From: Acestrorhynchus altus
Lineage: Eukaryota; Chordata; Actinopteri; Characiformes; Acestrorhynchidae
Length of the DNA: 64,000 nucleotides
Direction: 5' to 3'
Assembly (NCBI GenBank): GCA_034509495.1
Contig: CM067511.1
Location: 23,403,312 to 23,467,311 of the forward strand
The translations under genes and the position numbers were made by a program. Shown piece after piece: positions 1 to 12,449 of the stretch; position 1 is the first letter of the stretch, and every line of letters begins with the position of its first letter. A model generated the notes under the pieces. It was not told the DNA's origin. It ran no database searches and saw nothing but the letters and a program-made list of their open reading frames with translations.

Positions 1-6
1 ACCTGC

Positions 7-31
7 CTCTCTCTCTCTCTCTCTCTCTCTC
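7..31. repeat. (CT)n microsatellite
   Basis: About twelve CT units run at the left edge of the window. Confidence 0.9.
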
Positions 32-322
32 AACATACACACCATCACTGCTGCTCTGAAGTGAAAATTGAATCTGTCCGTTTCCTCTTGTTGCCACAAG
101 ATTAAACGTCTCAGTCCATGATGGCACATATGAGTGCAGAGTGTGAGTGTGTGTAAAGTGGTGGTGTGTGTATGATAACCAAAGAAGTCATCCTCTTCCG
201 CCACATGACGGGGGAGGCAAAGACTCATTGCATGATGAATATGTTTAAAGTGTGCGACACACGCTGGTCAAAGAAGGAAAAATGAGGATGTGTATCAGAG
301 GTGATGAGCAAGCATAGCTAAT

Positions 323-324
<2 letters not shown>

Positions 325-357
<33 letters not shown>
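325..357. repeat. (TG)n microsatellite
   Basis: About sixteen uninterrupted TG units. The open frames across it are pure Cys-Val or His-Thr repeats and are not genes. Confidence 0.95.
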
Positions 358-362
<5 letters not shown>

Positions 363-979
363 TCCAGCATTATATAAAGGGATGTTCTAACATCTTTCCA
401 CATATTCCACTCTACAAAAATATATCCACATATTCTGTTGTAATGTTCAAAGTATGTGGAATATTTTCCCAATATATCCCACGGCTTCCCACTAAACCTA
501 AAGTAACGTTTTAATATCATTGTATTGAAAAGCGATGATCCAAAAAATGTCACTGTAATTAAAGGAACATTCACATGTTCTACATGTACAAGCATTATTG
601 GAACTAATTACATTTTCCACCTTTCAAAATACGACCCCAAAAGTGGAACTTGCTGTGACTGATCCCTGGCTAGAACAGTCTTACCCAGAGAACTGGAACA
701 TACAGCATAGAAGGGTGGTTCTCAAATTGTTGTACGTGTACCATCCTAAGGTGGTACAGCAGGTGATCTCAGAAAATCTGCAAGCACTAATTAAGGATTG
801 AAATCTATTAATTTTTGACAACAGTTTCATAGGCATTACAATAGAACCCTATAAAACACCACAACATATGCTAAACCAACCACTTACCAAGCAATTCCCA
901 ATAGTCTGCTTTAGGATTAAAACCTGAATAATTAACCTAGGTTCCCGGCACTTCAGCAGATGGGTGTCTGTCCCTTAAC

Positions 980-1216
980 TGACTATGTAGAAGTAGTCTG
1001 ACCAGAGGAGGATGGGTCCCCCCTTGTGACCCTGGTTCCTCCAAAGGTTTCTTCCTCCAGCTCTGAGGGAGCTTTAACTTGCCACTGTTGCTCTTTGTCT
1101 CACCAGGGGGTTTATGTCTTCGTCCTTGTGTGCTGCTTTTTATTTTTTAATTTCTGTAAAAGCTGCTCTGTGACATCAGCTGAAAAAGCGGTTATACAAA
1201 TGGTTGTTTTGATGTG
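980..1216 (+). mobile_element. 3' tail of an L2-type LINE or a SINE sharing that tail
   Basis: The segment has the familiar fish layout: a 'GGTTCCTCCAAAGGTTTCTT' box, a 'CTCTGAGGGAGCTTTAACTTG' type box (about 20 bases) and an ending 'AAAAGCGGTTATACAAA'. I recognise these from the 3' untranslated ends of teleost L2-clade LINEs and the SINEs that share their tails. No reverse transcriptase coding remains here, so it is a 5'-truncated copy. Orientation is plus. Confidence 0.65.
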
Positions 1217-1984
1217 ATTCAGCGATGCCGCTAGACACCATCGCTCACTACACTGTACTCCCGGTTCCTCTTCTGAGACCTACTGCGTTGAGCAGAAATG
1301 GTAAACATCCCATCACGCTTGCTTGCAGATTACAAAAGCAGACACACAATTTGTGAAAAACTACTGGCAAGAGAGGACATGTGCATACATCTAAACCTTA
1401 CTGTGGATGTGTATGGTATGGTAACTGGGAAACGAGAATGAGGTGGTACTTAGAAGCAGACACGACCATAGGTGATCATGATCAAGGAATGTTTGAGAAC
1501 CCCTGGCATAGAACACTGAAGTCTGAACATGTCTTAACATATCAACTTTACTTCCACTGATCCATCTTCCCACAAAATACAGCCCATCCTTACAACAGCC
1601 AAAATGTTCTGACACCACCAGTCGACGCAATCAATGTTCCTTCCATTGTTATCAGATAACGTTCCTCCTGTCTGCTGACTGTGCTCCAGTAATTTAATCA
1701 TTTATGACATGATCTCAGCACAACACTGCCAGAACCCTAGAAAGGGTCAAGCTTTGAGGTAAAGCTTGTAAAAAGTAAAGATAATTATTGACATTACCAC
1801 AGAACTCATTTGTACAGATGAAGAAACAAAGATTCCTTCAAATAAAGAAAAAGAACCAACCTGAACAATAGGCTCAAATTAGGTTGATGGAAAATATCTG
1901 CTATTAGCAAATCATGAAGCTTTCCAAAGGCTTGGTTTTAGCTTTTTTATGTAAAAGGGTGAACAATCTTTCCTTCTTAAACAT

Positions 1985-2007
1985 GCACACACACACACAC
2001 ACACACG
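1985..2007. repeat. (CA)n microsatellite
   Basis: About eleven CA units. Confidence 0.9.
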
Positions 2008-3745
2008 TGCTGAGAGGCAGCAGCACTACAGATGTCGTGACAAACAGCATGGATTTTTGCCATCTCCTCAGGCTCTCAAATTCAATCACACACACTTACA
2101 TTTCAGCAATGTACCAACCATGCTTTAATGTGCAATTCTTGCTTCTTTACTATCAAATTGGCTATTTTTATGCTTTAATTTTGGCCATAAAGGATCATTT
2201 TTGCAAAAAGAATATTTGTGTGTGACTAATCTGTAAATTAGTAATGAACCTGATGCAGAAATGGGTTCTTCTTAAATCTTCTCAAAAGATTTTCTTCTAC
2301 GGTGCTGTTCAAAGAACTGTTATTTTCAAGAACGTATAACAAGGTCAAAACACAAAGTTCTCCACGACCCCCTATCTAGTAGAAACAGAAGCTACACAAT
2401 GTAATACTAGTCATGAATTAGGAGATCTCAGCTCAATCAACGAATCCAATGAGAACGCATAGCCGCCACACATGTGACTGTAGTCCTTAGGTAGATGACT
2501 GTAAAACACCCTTTGCATAATGGGCTAAAGTGCTTGGGCCCTGATGATGGACGCTTGCAGTGTCATTTGTACTGTACACACTGATTCATTTTGCCTACTA
2601 AATATGTGAGAGAATGAAAGAGGGCATCAGAATTCCTAAACTAATAAACCAAACCACCTACAAATTAGAATTTTCCAAAATGGAACAACTCATAAGTGTT
2701 CAACTTCATTTTAGTCTTTGAAGAGCAATATGAGCAGCCTTTAACCCTACCTTCTCCAAGCTCTTTCTGATCTGCAGGATCACCATCAGTCAGTGACTAT
2801 CATAGATTGGTAGCTTTATGGAATGATGCTACCCAAACATCATTTTGGCTACACTTAGGCTGGATCCTCTTTCCACACTAATGTGAAGGTCATTAAAACT
2901 TAATTCATCCTGAGAGAGCTTTTTCTGAGATTCTTGCCAAGCAGACATTATTTTTGTGTCTATAAATGACCAAACACACATAATCAGACACCATATTGTT
3001 TTTGTTTTTGGCCATTTCACTGCTGTTGCTCTTTAATTCCATAACTTCAAATCATCTGCACCACAACAACATTTTAATTACAATAACAGCCTCAAAATCA
3101 TTGTGATGCTCTACTGATCTGTAATAGTGCGAATAGTGGTACAGTTGTTGCTACTCCAAGCTGAGCACACTGCCCACAGCACTGTGCAACCTGGTGAACA
3201 GGGTGAACATCACTACCACCTTAGTCCATGTGATTTACATCTGCGACATTTCTGTAGCACTCCAGCTTGTCCAGAAATGCAGGTGTAAAATGTGTCCTTA
3301 GTGGTGGCTAAAGTGCAAGTTCCACTTTCCCCATGGAAGAAAAAACCCAGGTACACTGAGAATAAGAGTGTATATCAGAATTTGATCAGTTAATACAATC
3401 TCAGTGTTTGACTCAGCACTTATGATCAACTGCAGACAAGCCACGGGAGACGGACAAAGATGCTCTGAAGGACACTGCTGTAAATGGAATAACAGTTAGA
3501 CTACATCATATTACTGATTCAGCTGTGTGTAATATTTTGGATAAGGAATAGTGCAGTCAATGTGCATCACCCCATCACAACAACGCAATGGGATTCCTAT
3601 CACACGGCTCTTTAGTAAAAGGGGATAAAGTTGGCACGTGAGGTGTGTATGTGTAGGACAGAATTAGTTCAGAAGTACTCTTTGTCCTCACTTATGTCTT
3701 CTCGCCTAACATTCAATGCTGTTGCGTGACCACCATCCTATGAGT

Positions 3746-3747
<2 letters not shown>

Positions 3748-3803
<56 letters not shown>

Positions 3804-3840
3804 ATGAGACAGGCACAGAGAAAGTGAGAGAGAGAGAGAG
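3748..3840. repeat. (TG)n microsatellite followed by a short (GA)n
   Basis: About 26 TG units to position 3799, then a short spacer and an AG run at about 3825-3840. Confidence 0.95.
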
Positions 3841-4489
3841 AAATGCACCAGGTCTTTTCGAGCATGAAATCCTCACTACAGTACACTTGGTAAGATAAAT
3901 TTAGAAAATTGCTGGATCTTGTGTGCAGGAGCACACAGTTAAAAATCCCAGTTCTCCTTCTAAAAGCCCTCACAAACCTTTGCCATATAATCCAACTCTG
4001 ATGCTAAATAACAAACACAATGTTCTAGAACACTATAATCCTGACCTCTGCACACAACACACACACACACACACCCATAGCAATGAGTGTGCATCTCTAC
4101 CCACAGAAAAAGAAAAACACCACAGGATAATCTGGTCTCACTCATAGATAGATATGCTATACAGGCTTCATCTCTAAAGTTAAGACATTAATTCACTAAA
4201 AAGCAAGAAAAGCAAATTAAAAGCATGAAGAAATAGAATATAATAAAACAAAATTAAAAAGCAATACAATTATACATACAGTATAATAAAGAAATGAAAG
4301 GGAACAGAAGAGAATGAGAGAAATGCTGTTACAGGAAAAGTACGACACACACGACAAACTACATAATCTACTCAAACTCTCCCCCATTGCAGACACAGAT
4401 GTGCAAATGCACACACAGCTTGGACTAGTTCTGCAGAGAAGTGCAATAGAATAGAACTTTCTGAGGAGGTTGTGATGAACCCATTGACA

Positions 4490-4725
4490 TCATACGCAAT
4501 GCTAGATGATGGCTAAAAGGGTTTAAAGCCCCCAGCATTGAGCAGGAACTTATGGTCGGAATGATGGAGTGTCTACCAGTACTTATGGGATGAGTAGAGG
4601 AGCTGGGGATGAGTCCCGCATCCTGACCTCACTCACAATCTCATCAAGCAATCAACCAGCATATCCAGTAATCTAGTAGAGTTTCTGAGCAAAGTACAGA
4701 CAGTTACTCCAATAAAAGCAGGATA
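4490..4725 (-). mobile_element. Tc1-like non-autonomous repeat, 'TTGGGACACCTG' family, antisense
   Basis: Read on the minus strand, the segment contains the block 'TTATCCTGCTTTTATTGGAG' and, further on, a 'GCTCAATGCTGGGGGCTTTA' block. Both also occur, in the same order and on the plus strand, at 59.2-59.6 kb. The terminal repeat is lost. It is a decayed dispersed copy, not a gene. Confidence 0.55.
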
Positions 4726-4954
4726 AACAGAGGGGGAGGGTGCTTCAGAACACACCATTAGTCAGCTGCTTCATGGAGATTATATATCACAAGCCAGTGT
4801 TCTTATTTTAACAATCATCACAGCCTGATCTCTCCAAGAGATAAAAGATATCCAGAGCACTCGGAAAAGTATGTTCATCACAATAACAGTGAAATATCTC
4901 CATGTCTGTGGGCAGCTAGATGATAAAAACCCCGCATGATGTTTCGCGATACGT

Positions 4955-6117
4955 CTACGAGTTCTCTCCAGTGCCTTTAACCCCACACTGAAGGACAAGC
5001 TAGAACATGCTGGTGTGGACATTCACCTGTCAAACTGGATATTGGACTACCTACTGCTTGACCACAAAGAGTGTGAGAGAAAAGATGGTCAGCAGCACAA
5101 GGAACGGTCCTAGCACAATTTCTCTTCACCCTGTACATTGCTGACTTCATATACATCTCACCAACCTGCCAGCTCCAAGTTCTCTGATGACTCTGCGATA
5201 GTCAGCCTTATAAATAATGAGATGATGACAGCGAGTACAGAGGTCTGATTCATGATTTTGTGGACTGGTGCCTGCAGAACCAACTTCAGATAAATGCGAG
5301 AAAGACCACAGAACTGGTGTGGGATTTCCGCAAGTGCAGACACACCCCTTCACCAGTGAACATCCAGGGAATGGATACTGAGAGAGTGGACTCTACTGGG
5401 TGTTCACTTAAACCCCAAAACGGACTGGTCAGTTAACACCACTGCGCTTTACATAAAAGAGGCCAGGAGAGATTACACCTACTGAGGACACTGAGGTCAT
5501 TTGACGTGAAAGGGACACTCCTGAGGACCTTCTTTGATACAGTGGTGGCATCTACCGTCGTTTATGGAGTGGGTCTGCTGGGCCAGCAGTATTTCAACAG
5601 CAGACAGGAAGAAACTGAACAAACTCAAAAGAAGGCCAGTTCTGTCTGGGAAGCCCCTTAGTCCAAGTGCAGTGGTGGGAGACAGAAGGATGTTAGCCAA
5701 GATGGCATCCATGCTGGAAACAACTCCCACCCCAATGCATGAGACTCTGGCAGCAAAGGGCAGCCTTCAGTGACGCACATTGTTTCACCATAAAGTGCGC
5801 GGTTGTGCTTATCGTGGTATCCTTCCTTCCTGGTACTGTTACACTACAAACAGCACTGCCATGAACACACACACACTTTAACTCCACACACTTTTACAAA
5901 TGTACAACAATGTGCAATACTTCTTCCATCTCCCTACGTGAAATTATCTGTAATTATGCTGTACTTGTTTTTTTTATTTGATTATTATTTATAATGTTGC
6001 AGATACTACATTATCTCTACACTTTATCTATTGTATGCGGTTCCTTGCGATCCCTTTTATGCTGCAACATTGTAAATTTCCCTGCTGCGAGACTAATAAA
6101 GGCTTCTCATCTCATCT
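4955..6117 (+). mobile_element. CR1/L2/Rex1-type LINE remnant (reverse transcriptase C-terminal half and 3' tail)
   Basis: Broken reading frames on the plus strand resemble a jockey-superfamily reverse transcriptase. Visible pieces are a 'FNPTLKDKLEHAGV...SNWILDYL' segment near 4.98 kb, 'KFSDDSAIVSL' (the degenerate F-x-DD catalytic box, here FSDD) near 5.18 kb, and 'SSISTADRKKLNKLKRRP' with 'VVGDRRMLAKMASML' at 5.58-5.72 kb. The copy ends in an AATAAA-type box followed by a short CTCAT/CATCT repeat at 6092-6117, as expected for target-primed insertion of this clade. Stops and frameshifts show it is dead. I cannot separate Rex1 from L2 without an alignment. Confidence 0.8.
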
Positions 6118-7349
6118 TAAATATTGCATTAGTCAAAAGATACAGGAATTATCAGGCCATATGATTGTCGCAGTGACGCATGTCTGATGTGCATTTCTTT
6201 TTCAGAAGAATTGTTTATTTTAACATGTATATGTGTAATAAACATGTTTTAATTAATCACAGAGGGAATTTGAAGTTATTACAGTTGCACCTATAGTTGT
6301 ATACAGGAAAAGAATAAAATATTTCTGATTCTGATTCTTTAAGAAAAAAAAAAAAGAAATGAATAAAAAAAAGAATTGTCACTAGGGTAAACATTCCCTC
6401 ATATCCACTGGAAAAGGACCGATCTGCAGAATCTCTGTACTGAGCAGCCCAGGAAGTTTCATCATACATATACAGATGCTCCAGTTGGTCCCAAAAACTG
6501 AGAACAAAACAACAGCTCACCGTGAGAAGCACTTTTCAGGGCTAAAAGAGACTGCTCAAGGCACAACATGCACACTGTAAATGTCACCGAATGCAGCATC
6601 GTTCTTTTCAGACTAAAATTTCATTTTTAGTGGTTAAGCCACAAATTCTGCATGTTTTTTAAAAGATAATGCCACTCCATCTCTGTCATTTATGCCGATT
6701 CCTTAACATCCCATGAATCGGTCAAATTTCAGGAAAGCTCCACCTACCCAGGTTAAACTAACCCTGTACAAATAGGGCTTTATTCTGCTTAGAGACATTA
6801 GCATGTACCTATAAGACTCTTCAGGCATTTGCACACCTGAGTGAGCAATACGTGTAATTTAAAGTAGCTGAACATATCCATTAGAAGGGTCCACAAACAT
6901 TTGGACATGTTTCAATTGACAACCTTTTTCGGGTATGGCATCTCCAGTGACATTCACACTTTCAAGATTACAGCTCTCTGTTTATAATGCTATAATTTGT
7001 CTCATTTAAAGGAAGGGTTCAGTCAATAAAGCTAAAATGTTGCAAACAGTGAACAAATGTTTCCAAATAGTATTATTCACAACATGTGCTGAAGCTTCAG
7101 GTTCTAGAGTCCGTCCACAGTCAGCAACATCAACGTGTGACTGAACTATTCTGTTAAAAAAAAACAAAAAAACAAAGAAAGAGGTGTGTATTCATATTGT
7201 CCTCACTCGATAATCCTTACCAAGAGTGTGCAGACATACAAACAGACATTTATATATTTAAACTTAATCTGAAATAGAAATTAGTGCTATAATTACACAC
7301 TAGAGTACCGTTTCAGAAAGAAGTAAACACTGAGGAAAACACACCAATG

Positions 7350-7351
<2 letters not shown>

Positions 7352-7402
<51 letters not shown>
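7352..7402. repeat. (TG)n microsatellite
   Basis: About 25 TG units. Confidence 0.95.
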
Positions 7403-7405
<3 letters not shown>

Positions 7406-8143
7406 GAGAACATATGTGGTCAAGCTCTATGTTTAGAACTATAGAACACAAACAGGAGCGCCATCTTAAACCCAACCGACAATGCAGTCCACTAACCAGT
7501 TTACACGGAGGGTTTATGTACAACGGTCCCAGACTTAAATAAATAATTAAATATGTAAAGTCAAACTGAACCAGTAATCCAAATTACTGTGAAATTTAAT
7601 CCATAACGAGGTTTAAGTGGGTCCAAAAAAACGCGGTCGAGAAGAAGTCTGAATCATTAACTTCAAATGAACTGCAAGTGAACATGCAGTTGCTTCGTCA
7701 TTCACAGGCTGATCCTGTGACCTTATATATTACAGCTCAGGCTGAACAGAAATTAGCTGGGTTCAGATCTAAGGGTGAAGACATGCACCAGCCTGTAGCT
7801 GGTAATTCATCTGCAATGATTAGAACTCAAAATAACATTTTAAAAAGTATGCAAGAAAAAAACAAAAACAAATAAATAAAACCTGTTTTGCTGTAAACAT
7901 TTCTAATCACATTCAAGTATTCAGTATTTTCTTTTTTTAAGTATAATTCAGAATAATAAGAATTTGAGTGATTTTCTAGATCCTCATTCTAGATCCTTTT
8001 TTGCATTGGGCATAAAACAGAACTCGCAAGCCACAACTGACCAGCGATATTAGTCTAAAGATGAGTTTAAAATTACATTCAGAAATGGATTTACAGGTGT
8101 AAACTGAAAACCAAATTGTGTGTCTGCATTTAATATCATACTT

Positions 8144-8161
8144 TACACACACACACACACA

Positions 8162-8222
<61 letters not shown>
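8144..8222. repeat. (CA)n microsatellite, interrupted
   Basis: Two CA runs are separated by AATA, with the longer about 29 units. Confidence 0.95.
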
Positions 8223-8226
<4 letters not shown>

Positions 8227-8950
8227 CAAATATTGACACATCCAGATAATTAAAAATGTCTATATTGAAATATTGCGTCTCCTAAGCAGGTTACCATCTG
8301 CATATGATTTACATCGATGTGAGGGGGTCATTTGAGTGGAAATGGTTTGGTTTATTTCAACAGCAATACATTAAAAAAGTTCACACTGCTGTGTGTGGTT
8401 TGGATCCAAAAGTCCTAGAACTAAAATCCGAACTACCTGGACAAGTGAAGTGTTCAGGCTGACAAATGAGCACAGCAGGTCATTTTCTAGTAAAAGATGT
8501 GGTTCTACACGATTTACTGGTGACAGACTATTTCTGATCAGAAAGGACAGACACAAGTGCAGCGACGATCAGAACAAAGTCCATGGAAGTGCTTTATGAA
8601 TATATTTACATGAGAAGCACTTGCACAGTCTGAGAGGACCTGGTTAACCCGGGGAGGGGGCACAGTCGGACCACTTCGGACACTACAGCACACGACAAAC
8701 AGAGACCAACACGACTGAAGAACTAGAAGGGTGCACGTGAACACACCTAGCTAAAGTAGCATAACAGCACACATATCAGAATAAATACTGACCCAGTTTG
8801 ACACAGTTACTAGCCAGCGCTAAACACACTAATCAGAGGAGACAACCAGGACCATCTCACAAACACACAGGGAATGGGGTAGGGAGAGCAGGTGCAGAAC
8901 CAAACACTCCACCTTATCATCACTGCAGACCACAACCCTCTGACAGACAG

Positions 8951-9006
<56 letters not shown>
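8951..9006. repeat. (GA)n microsatellite
   Basis: About 27 uninterrupted AG units. It is one member of a purine-rich cluster spanning roughly 8.95-10.3 kb. Confidence 0.95.
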
Positions 9007-9011
<5 letters not shown>

Positions 9012-9421
9012 CATGAGGGATTAAAGGTAGAGTGTGAGAGAGTCAAAGAGAGGCAGAAATAGAGATAAAAGAAGAGGGGGAGAGACATTAGCAATAGAAG
9101 AGATGAGAGGAAGAGAGAAAGAATGAAGGAATGAGAGAAGGGAGGGGGCAAGTGGCCTAAAATAAACATAAATAAAGCGCTGGTGACGAAAATCATAAGC
9201 TCCGCACATCAACTTAAATCACATCACACCAGCCCAACACACCACCAGAGATAAAGACAGCCGGTGAATTCAGCCCTCAAACACGCACACACACACACAC
9301 ACCCAGCATTCAACTGCACTGAATAGCGAATCAGGGAGGGGATACAGCCACATAAAGAAAGAGAGAAGGAGAATGGTTGAGTCTCAGAGGAAAAAGGTCG
9401 CCAGATATTGTATGGGCTCAC

Positions 9422-9518
9422 ATATACGCCGGGCAGCTTGGGAGATGACCTGAGGTTTTGGCACAGGCACGGGAAATTTCCAGCTGACCGGAGAGCCACT
9501 CTTCCATTTCAGAGGCAT
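9422..9518 (-). CDS. klhl13: klhl13, alternative first coding exon (partial gene)
   Basis: KLHL13 is a BTB-Kelch substrate adaptor. With KLHL9 it recruits CUL3 E3 ligase to Aurora B during mitosis. On the minus strand an ATG (9518-9516) opens 32 codons beginning MPLKWKSGSP and containing WKFPVPVPKP. The exon ends in phase 1 at a GTGAGC donor (9421-9416). The human KLHL13 isoform, from memory, starts MPLKWKTSSP and continues WKFPVPV, so the match is specific and low-complexity bias cannot explain it. The exon carries only the short isoform-specific leader. The BTB, BACK and Kelch domains are not in the window. The base before the donor is T rather than G, so the exact exon end could differ by a few bases. 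Upstream sequence in other frames is open but has no family match. KLHL9-type paralogy is the main alternative identity. Confidence 0.8.
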
Positions 9519-9812
9519 GATTAGCTACCGGCGCACGGAGCTCACACGGAGGAGAAGAGCCACACAGAAGTCCATGAAAAAGAGGAGGCTGAAGAGGAGT
9601 CCCATCTCCAGCCAAGGGGTGGAGGAGGAGGAGGCTGGCTGGCTGATGGATGGAGAGCTGTAGCAGGCGAAAGCAGATGGTGATCGGTGACTGTTAGGAA
9701 GCAGCTGGGTTGGAGGTTACCAACCCAAGCTACAGGAAAATCGAGGCCGATGCAGACGAATAGGAGAGTGAGCCAGAGAGAGAGGAGTGCGCCCACTCAG
9801 CCTTAACATGAT
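9519..9812 (-). promoter_or_regulatory. klhl13: 5' untranslated region or internal promoter of klhl13
   Basis: The 300 bases before the klhl13 ATG are more GC-rich than the surrounding intron and lead, further upstream on the coding strand, into a very pyrimidine-rich block. Possible splice acceptors are 'CGATTTTCCTGTAG' (near 9735) and a CT-rich run ending TGTGAG near 9545. The exon could therefore be joined to the CpG-island exon at 36.45 kb or start at its own promoter. No TATA box is evident. Which case holds cannot be decided by eye. Confidence 0.4.
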
Positions 9813-9938
9813 GGGAGGAATAAAAAGAGATGTGTGGAGAAATGGAGAGGGGGATGGAGAAAAAAAGAAAGACAAGAAAATCCACTCAGGTGCCGAGAAG
9901 ATACACTGTGAAGTAGTCCAGAGGTGGTGGATGTGGAG

Positions 9939-9946
9939 GAGAGAGC

Positions 9947-9987
<41 letters not shown>

Positions 9988-10145
9988 GAATGCAGAGAGA
10001 GGATACTGGAAAGAGAGGGAGGGGAGAGATGATAGAGAGAGAGAGAAAGAGGATAGGAGGAGGGGTGGGAGAGAGCATACAGAGAGAGGAGAGGGAGGGG
10101 ATGGGAGAGCCAAGCTCAAAAGAGATTGAGGAGGAGATAAAATAG

Positions 10146-10233
<88 letters not shown>
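9939..10233. repeat. (GA)n microsatellite cluster
   Basis: Runs at 9947-9981 and 10147-10233 (about 43 AG units) lie within a purine-rich plus strand. On the klhl13 coding strand this is a CT-rich block just upstream of the first coding exon. Open frames here are Ser-Leu or Arg-Glu repeats and are not genes. Confidence 0.95.
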
Positions 10234-10237
<4 letters not shown>

Positions 10238-10669
10238 TGAGATTGACAGAGTGACATGGAGAGACAATAAGAGAGGGAGAGAGAGGGGGGTTGAATTGGG
10301 AAGATGAAATTGAATTGAGAGACGATGCTTAAAACTGCAAAAACAATCCGCCTTCAATTTGTTGTTTTTGTAATGTCACCAAAAAACCAAAAGGCATATT
10401 TACACATCAGCAGTTTGGCCACACCCATTCACATTGAAGTTATAAAGAGCAACCTCTTCGAATAAGGCACGACACAGGAGCCAGTGAGAATAGAGGTCAC
10501 TTACACACACCAGTCTTGAGCCCTATTTGGACGGGATTAATTTGACATGAGGTCTCGGGGTAATTTCCTCTTTCACAGGAGCTGTGATTATTTTTACCCA
10601 GATTGAAGTTATAATAAACGACCGAGGTTGAGTGATATCTGCTTATTTTTAAACCGTTAACTACCTCCT

Positions 10670-11580
10670 GTGGTTTACGGTAACACTAGGGTGTGGCGTG
10701 TCTATTCATACGTTCACGTCGTTTTCCTTCCATCTCATCCTGTACGGTTTTTTAAAAAAATGAGAAAACGTACAAGCAAAGTTCAGTTTGCTTACACAGT
10801 CACCAACCAAGTGAACACAATTTTAGAACAAGAAATCAATGAAATGTTACAGTCACTCGAATGACCACTGCAAACTGCTGTGAATCCGAAGGGAGAAGCT
10901 GTTAGATCCGCAGAACAACTTCAAGAACATCTGACAGAAACCTACAGACAAACGTTTAGAAGAAAATGGCTCAGATCGAGCGACTGCTGCTGCTGGAAGG
11001 ACAGAAAGGTGAAATTAAAGATTTTTCGGTGGTGGTGGATCTGTTGCCCACTCGCTATGCCAATGATTGCTTGGCTAGCTTTACAGATCCAGTGCGTCAT
11101 TCGGGCTGTGTATTTAGACAAACAGCTGCACAACTAACAGAAGAGTCATTGATAAAACCTTGTGTCTTGCTCAAGCAAAGTCTAGCGACTAGTATTGGTG
11201 TGACAGAAATGCGCTCTGCTCAGTCACATCTGGACTCGCTGCTGGTTAGTTAGACTTAGAGTAGCTTAAATGTTTCACTGCAGTACAGACCATATACCAG
11301 CTGAGGCTTAAAGAGCAATGAAACATAACGTGGTAGCTGGAATGTGTTCTTTTTTGATAGTGTATGCCTTTACACAAAAATAAATGCATGCACCAGTGCC
11401 ACATTAGCGATGTTGGAAAAGGCAGGTAGCCAGTGCGCTAATGCTGTGGTAGTGTTGTTGGATGAGGCCCATAGCCAGCGGGTCAACGCCATGTTTAAGA
11501 CTTTGGATGAGGATGAGGCCTGTTATGCTGTCAACATAGCGCATTTATATAAACTGATGAGCCCATGTTTGTCATTATAA
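10670..11580 (+). pseudogene. unrecognised decayed coding-like block
   Basis: Three adjacent plus-strand stretches read like real protein rather than chance frames. (a) 10670-10864 contains MRKRTSKVQFAYTV and ILEQEINEMLQSLE and stops at a TGA. The same frame resumes at once with LQTAVNPKGEAVRSAEQLQE. (b) 10966-11253, in another frame, reads MAQIERLLLLEGQ, DFSVVVDLLPTRYAND and TEMRSAQSHLDSLL. (c) 11344-11580 contains SATLAMLEKAG, LLDEAHSQRVNAMF and TLDEDEACYAVNIAHLYK. Composition is varied, not repeat-driven, and helix-rich. The stop at 10862 and the frame change near 10966 argue for a dead gene or retrocopy, or for small exons with unseen introns. I cannot name the family. It sits inside the inferred klhl13 intron on the opposite strand. 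Confidence 0.4.
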
Positions 11581-12449
11581 CCATGAAATACAAATAACTT
11601 GTTAAAAGTTTGTGCTGTATTATTTACCCACTTAAAAGGTATAAATCATATCCAGCATATCCTTACATAACTAACATCTACTACGAATTAGGGCTTGGCC
11701 GATGAGCGAGGGAAAAAAACTAGAGATACAATATGATAATAAAACAAGTATAATACATCAGTATAACACATCAGTATCAATATTTATCTGCAACAGCAGA
11801 AACACAGCATGCGGTGTGTTTCAAAAGTAATCTTGAATTGAGATGTTCAAATTATGCCATCCAAACAAGACTCTACTCTGCTGAATGTCATCCCCCTGGA
11901 AACCACAACACTGCCACACAAACTACCCATTCACATTCTATTGTTGTAACGAACATCATACACATTACAATATGGTCATCTTGTACAAAATATATTGTGA
12001 TATCAATAAAATATACTGCCCAGCTCCGTCTATAAAGTTAATCAATCACAAACTCAACATGATATCAGGAAAGAGCTTCCCAATTCCTATTCCGAACATT
12101 ACCACTGAATTAAACAACAATTCCTAACAGGACAAGAAGTTTAAAAGTTTAGAAGGAAGCTTGTGTCCACACTCTGCTGCCGGCCTTTCTGACTGTCAGG
12201 TCAGTGCTCTTCTGGAGGAACAGAGCAGTGAGCAGAAAAGAATGAGCGAGAAAGGGAGGGGGGCGAGAGGTAGAAGACTTGTTTCTGCGATTACGTCCGT
12301 CTCTGTTAAAGGAGCTGACAGGCCGTCAGAGGAGATGCTGTTTCTTGGCTACAGACACAGTTTGATGTGTTTTCCAAGATTCAAAATCAGGCCCAGTGAG
12401 AAAGGCCAGTCACATTGTCCTTCTTGTTCTTCTTTCCCAATAAGGCTTC

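Larger units (their letters stand above)
1..9421 (-). other. klhl13: klhl13 intron downstream of its first visible coding exon
   Basis: This stretch follows the splice donor at 9421/9420 on the minus strand and contains no exon I can recognise. The next klhl13 exons, which should encode the BTB domain, must lie beyond base 1. It holds microsatellites, the 3' tail of an L2-type LINE near 1 kb, an antisense copy of a Tc1-like repeat at 4.5 kb and a LINE remnant at 4.95-6.1 kb. The spaces between these are AT-rich and show nothing I can name. The intronic status is inferred from the exon at 9422-9518 and the missing rest of the protein. Confidence 0.6.

Noticed and set aside
3713..3973. His-Thr and Cys-Val frames over the TG microsatellite
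   Set aside because: Pure dinucleotide-repeat translation. The same applies to frames over the other CA, TG, GA and CT arrays.
9542..9796. Minus-strand frame with a signal-peptide-like start (GALLSLWLTLLFVCIGL)
   Set aside because: It starts at GTG, lies in the upstream region of the klhl13 ATG in a different frame, and is followed by low-complexity Pro/Ser. No family resemblance.
9803..10357. 184-codon minus-strand frame rich in Ser-Leu
   Set aside because: It is translated CT microsatellite with no complexity beyond it.
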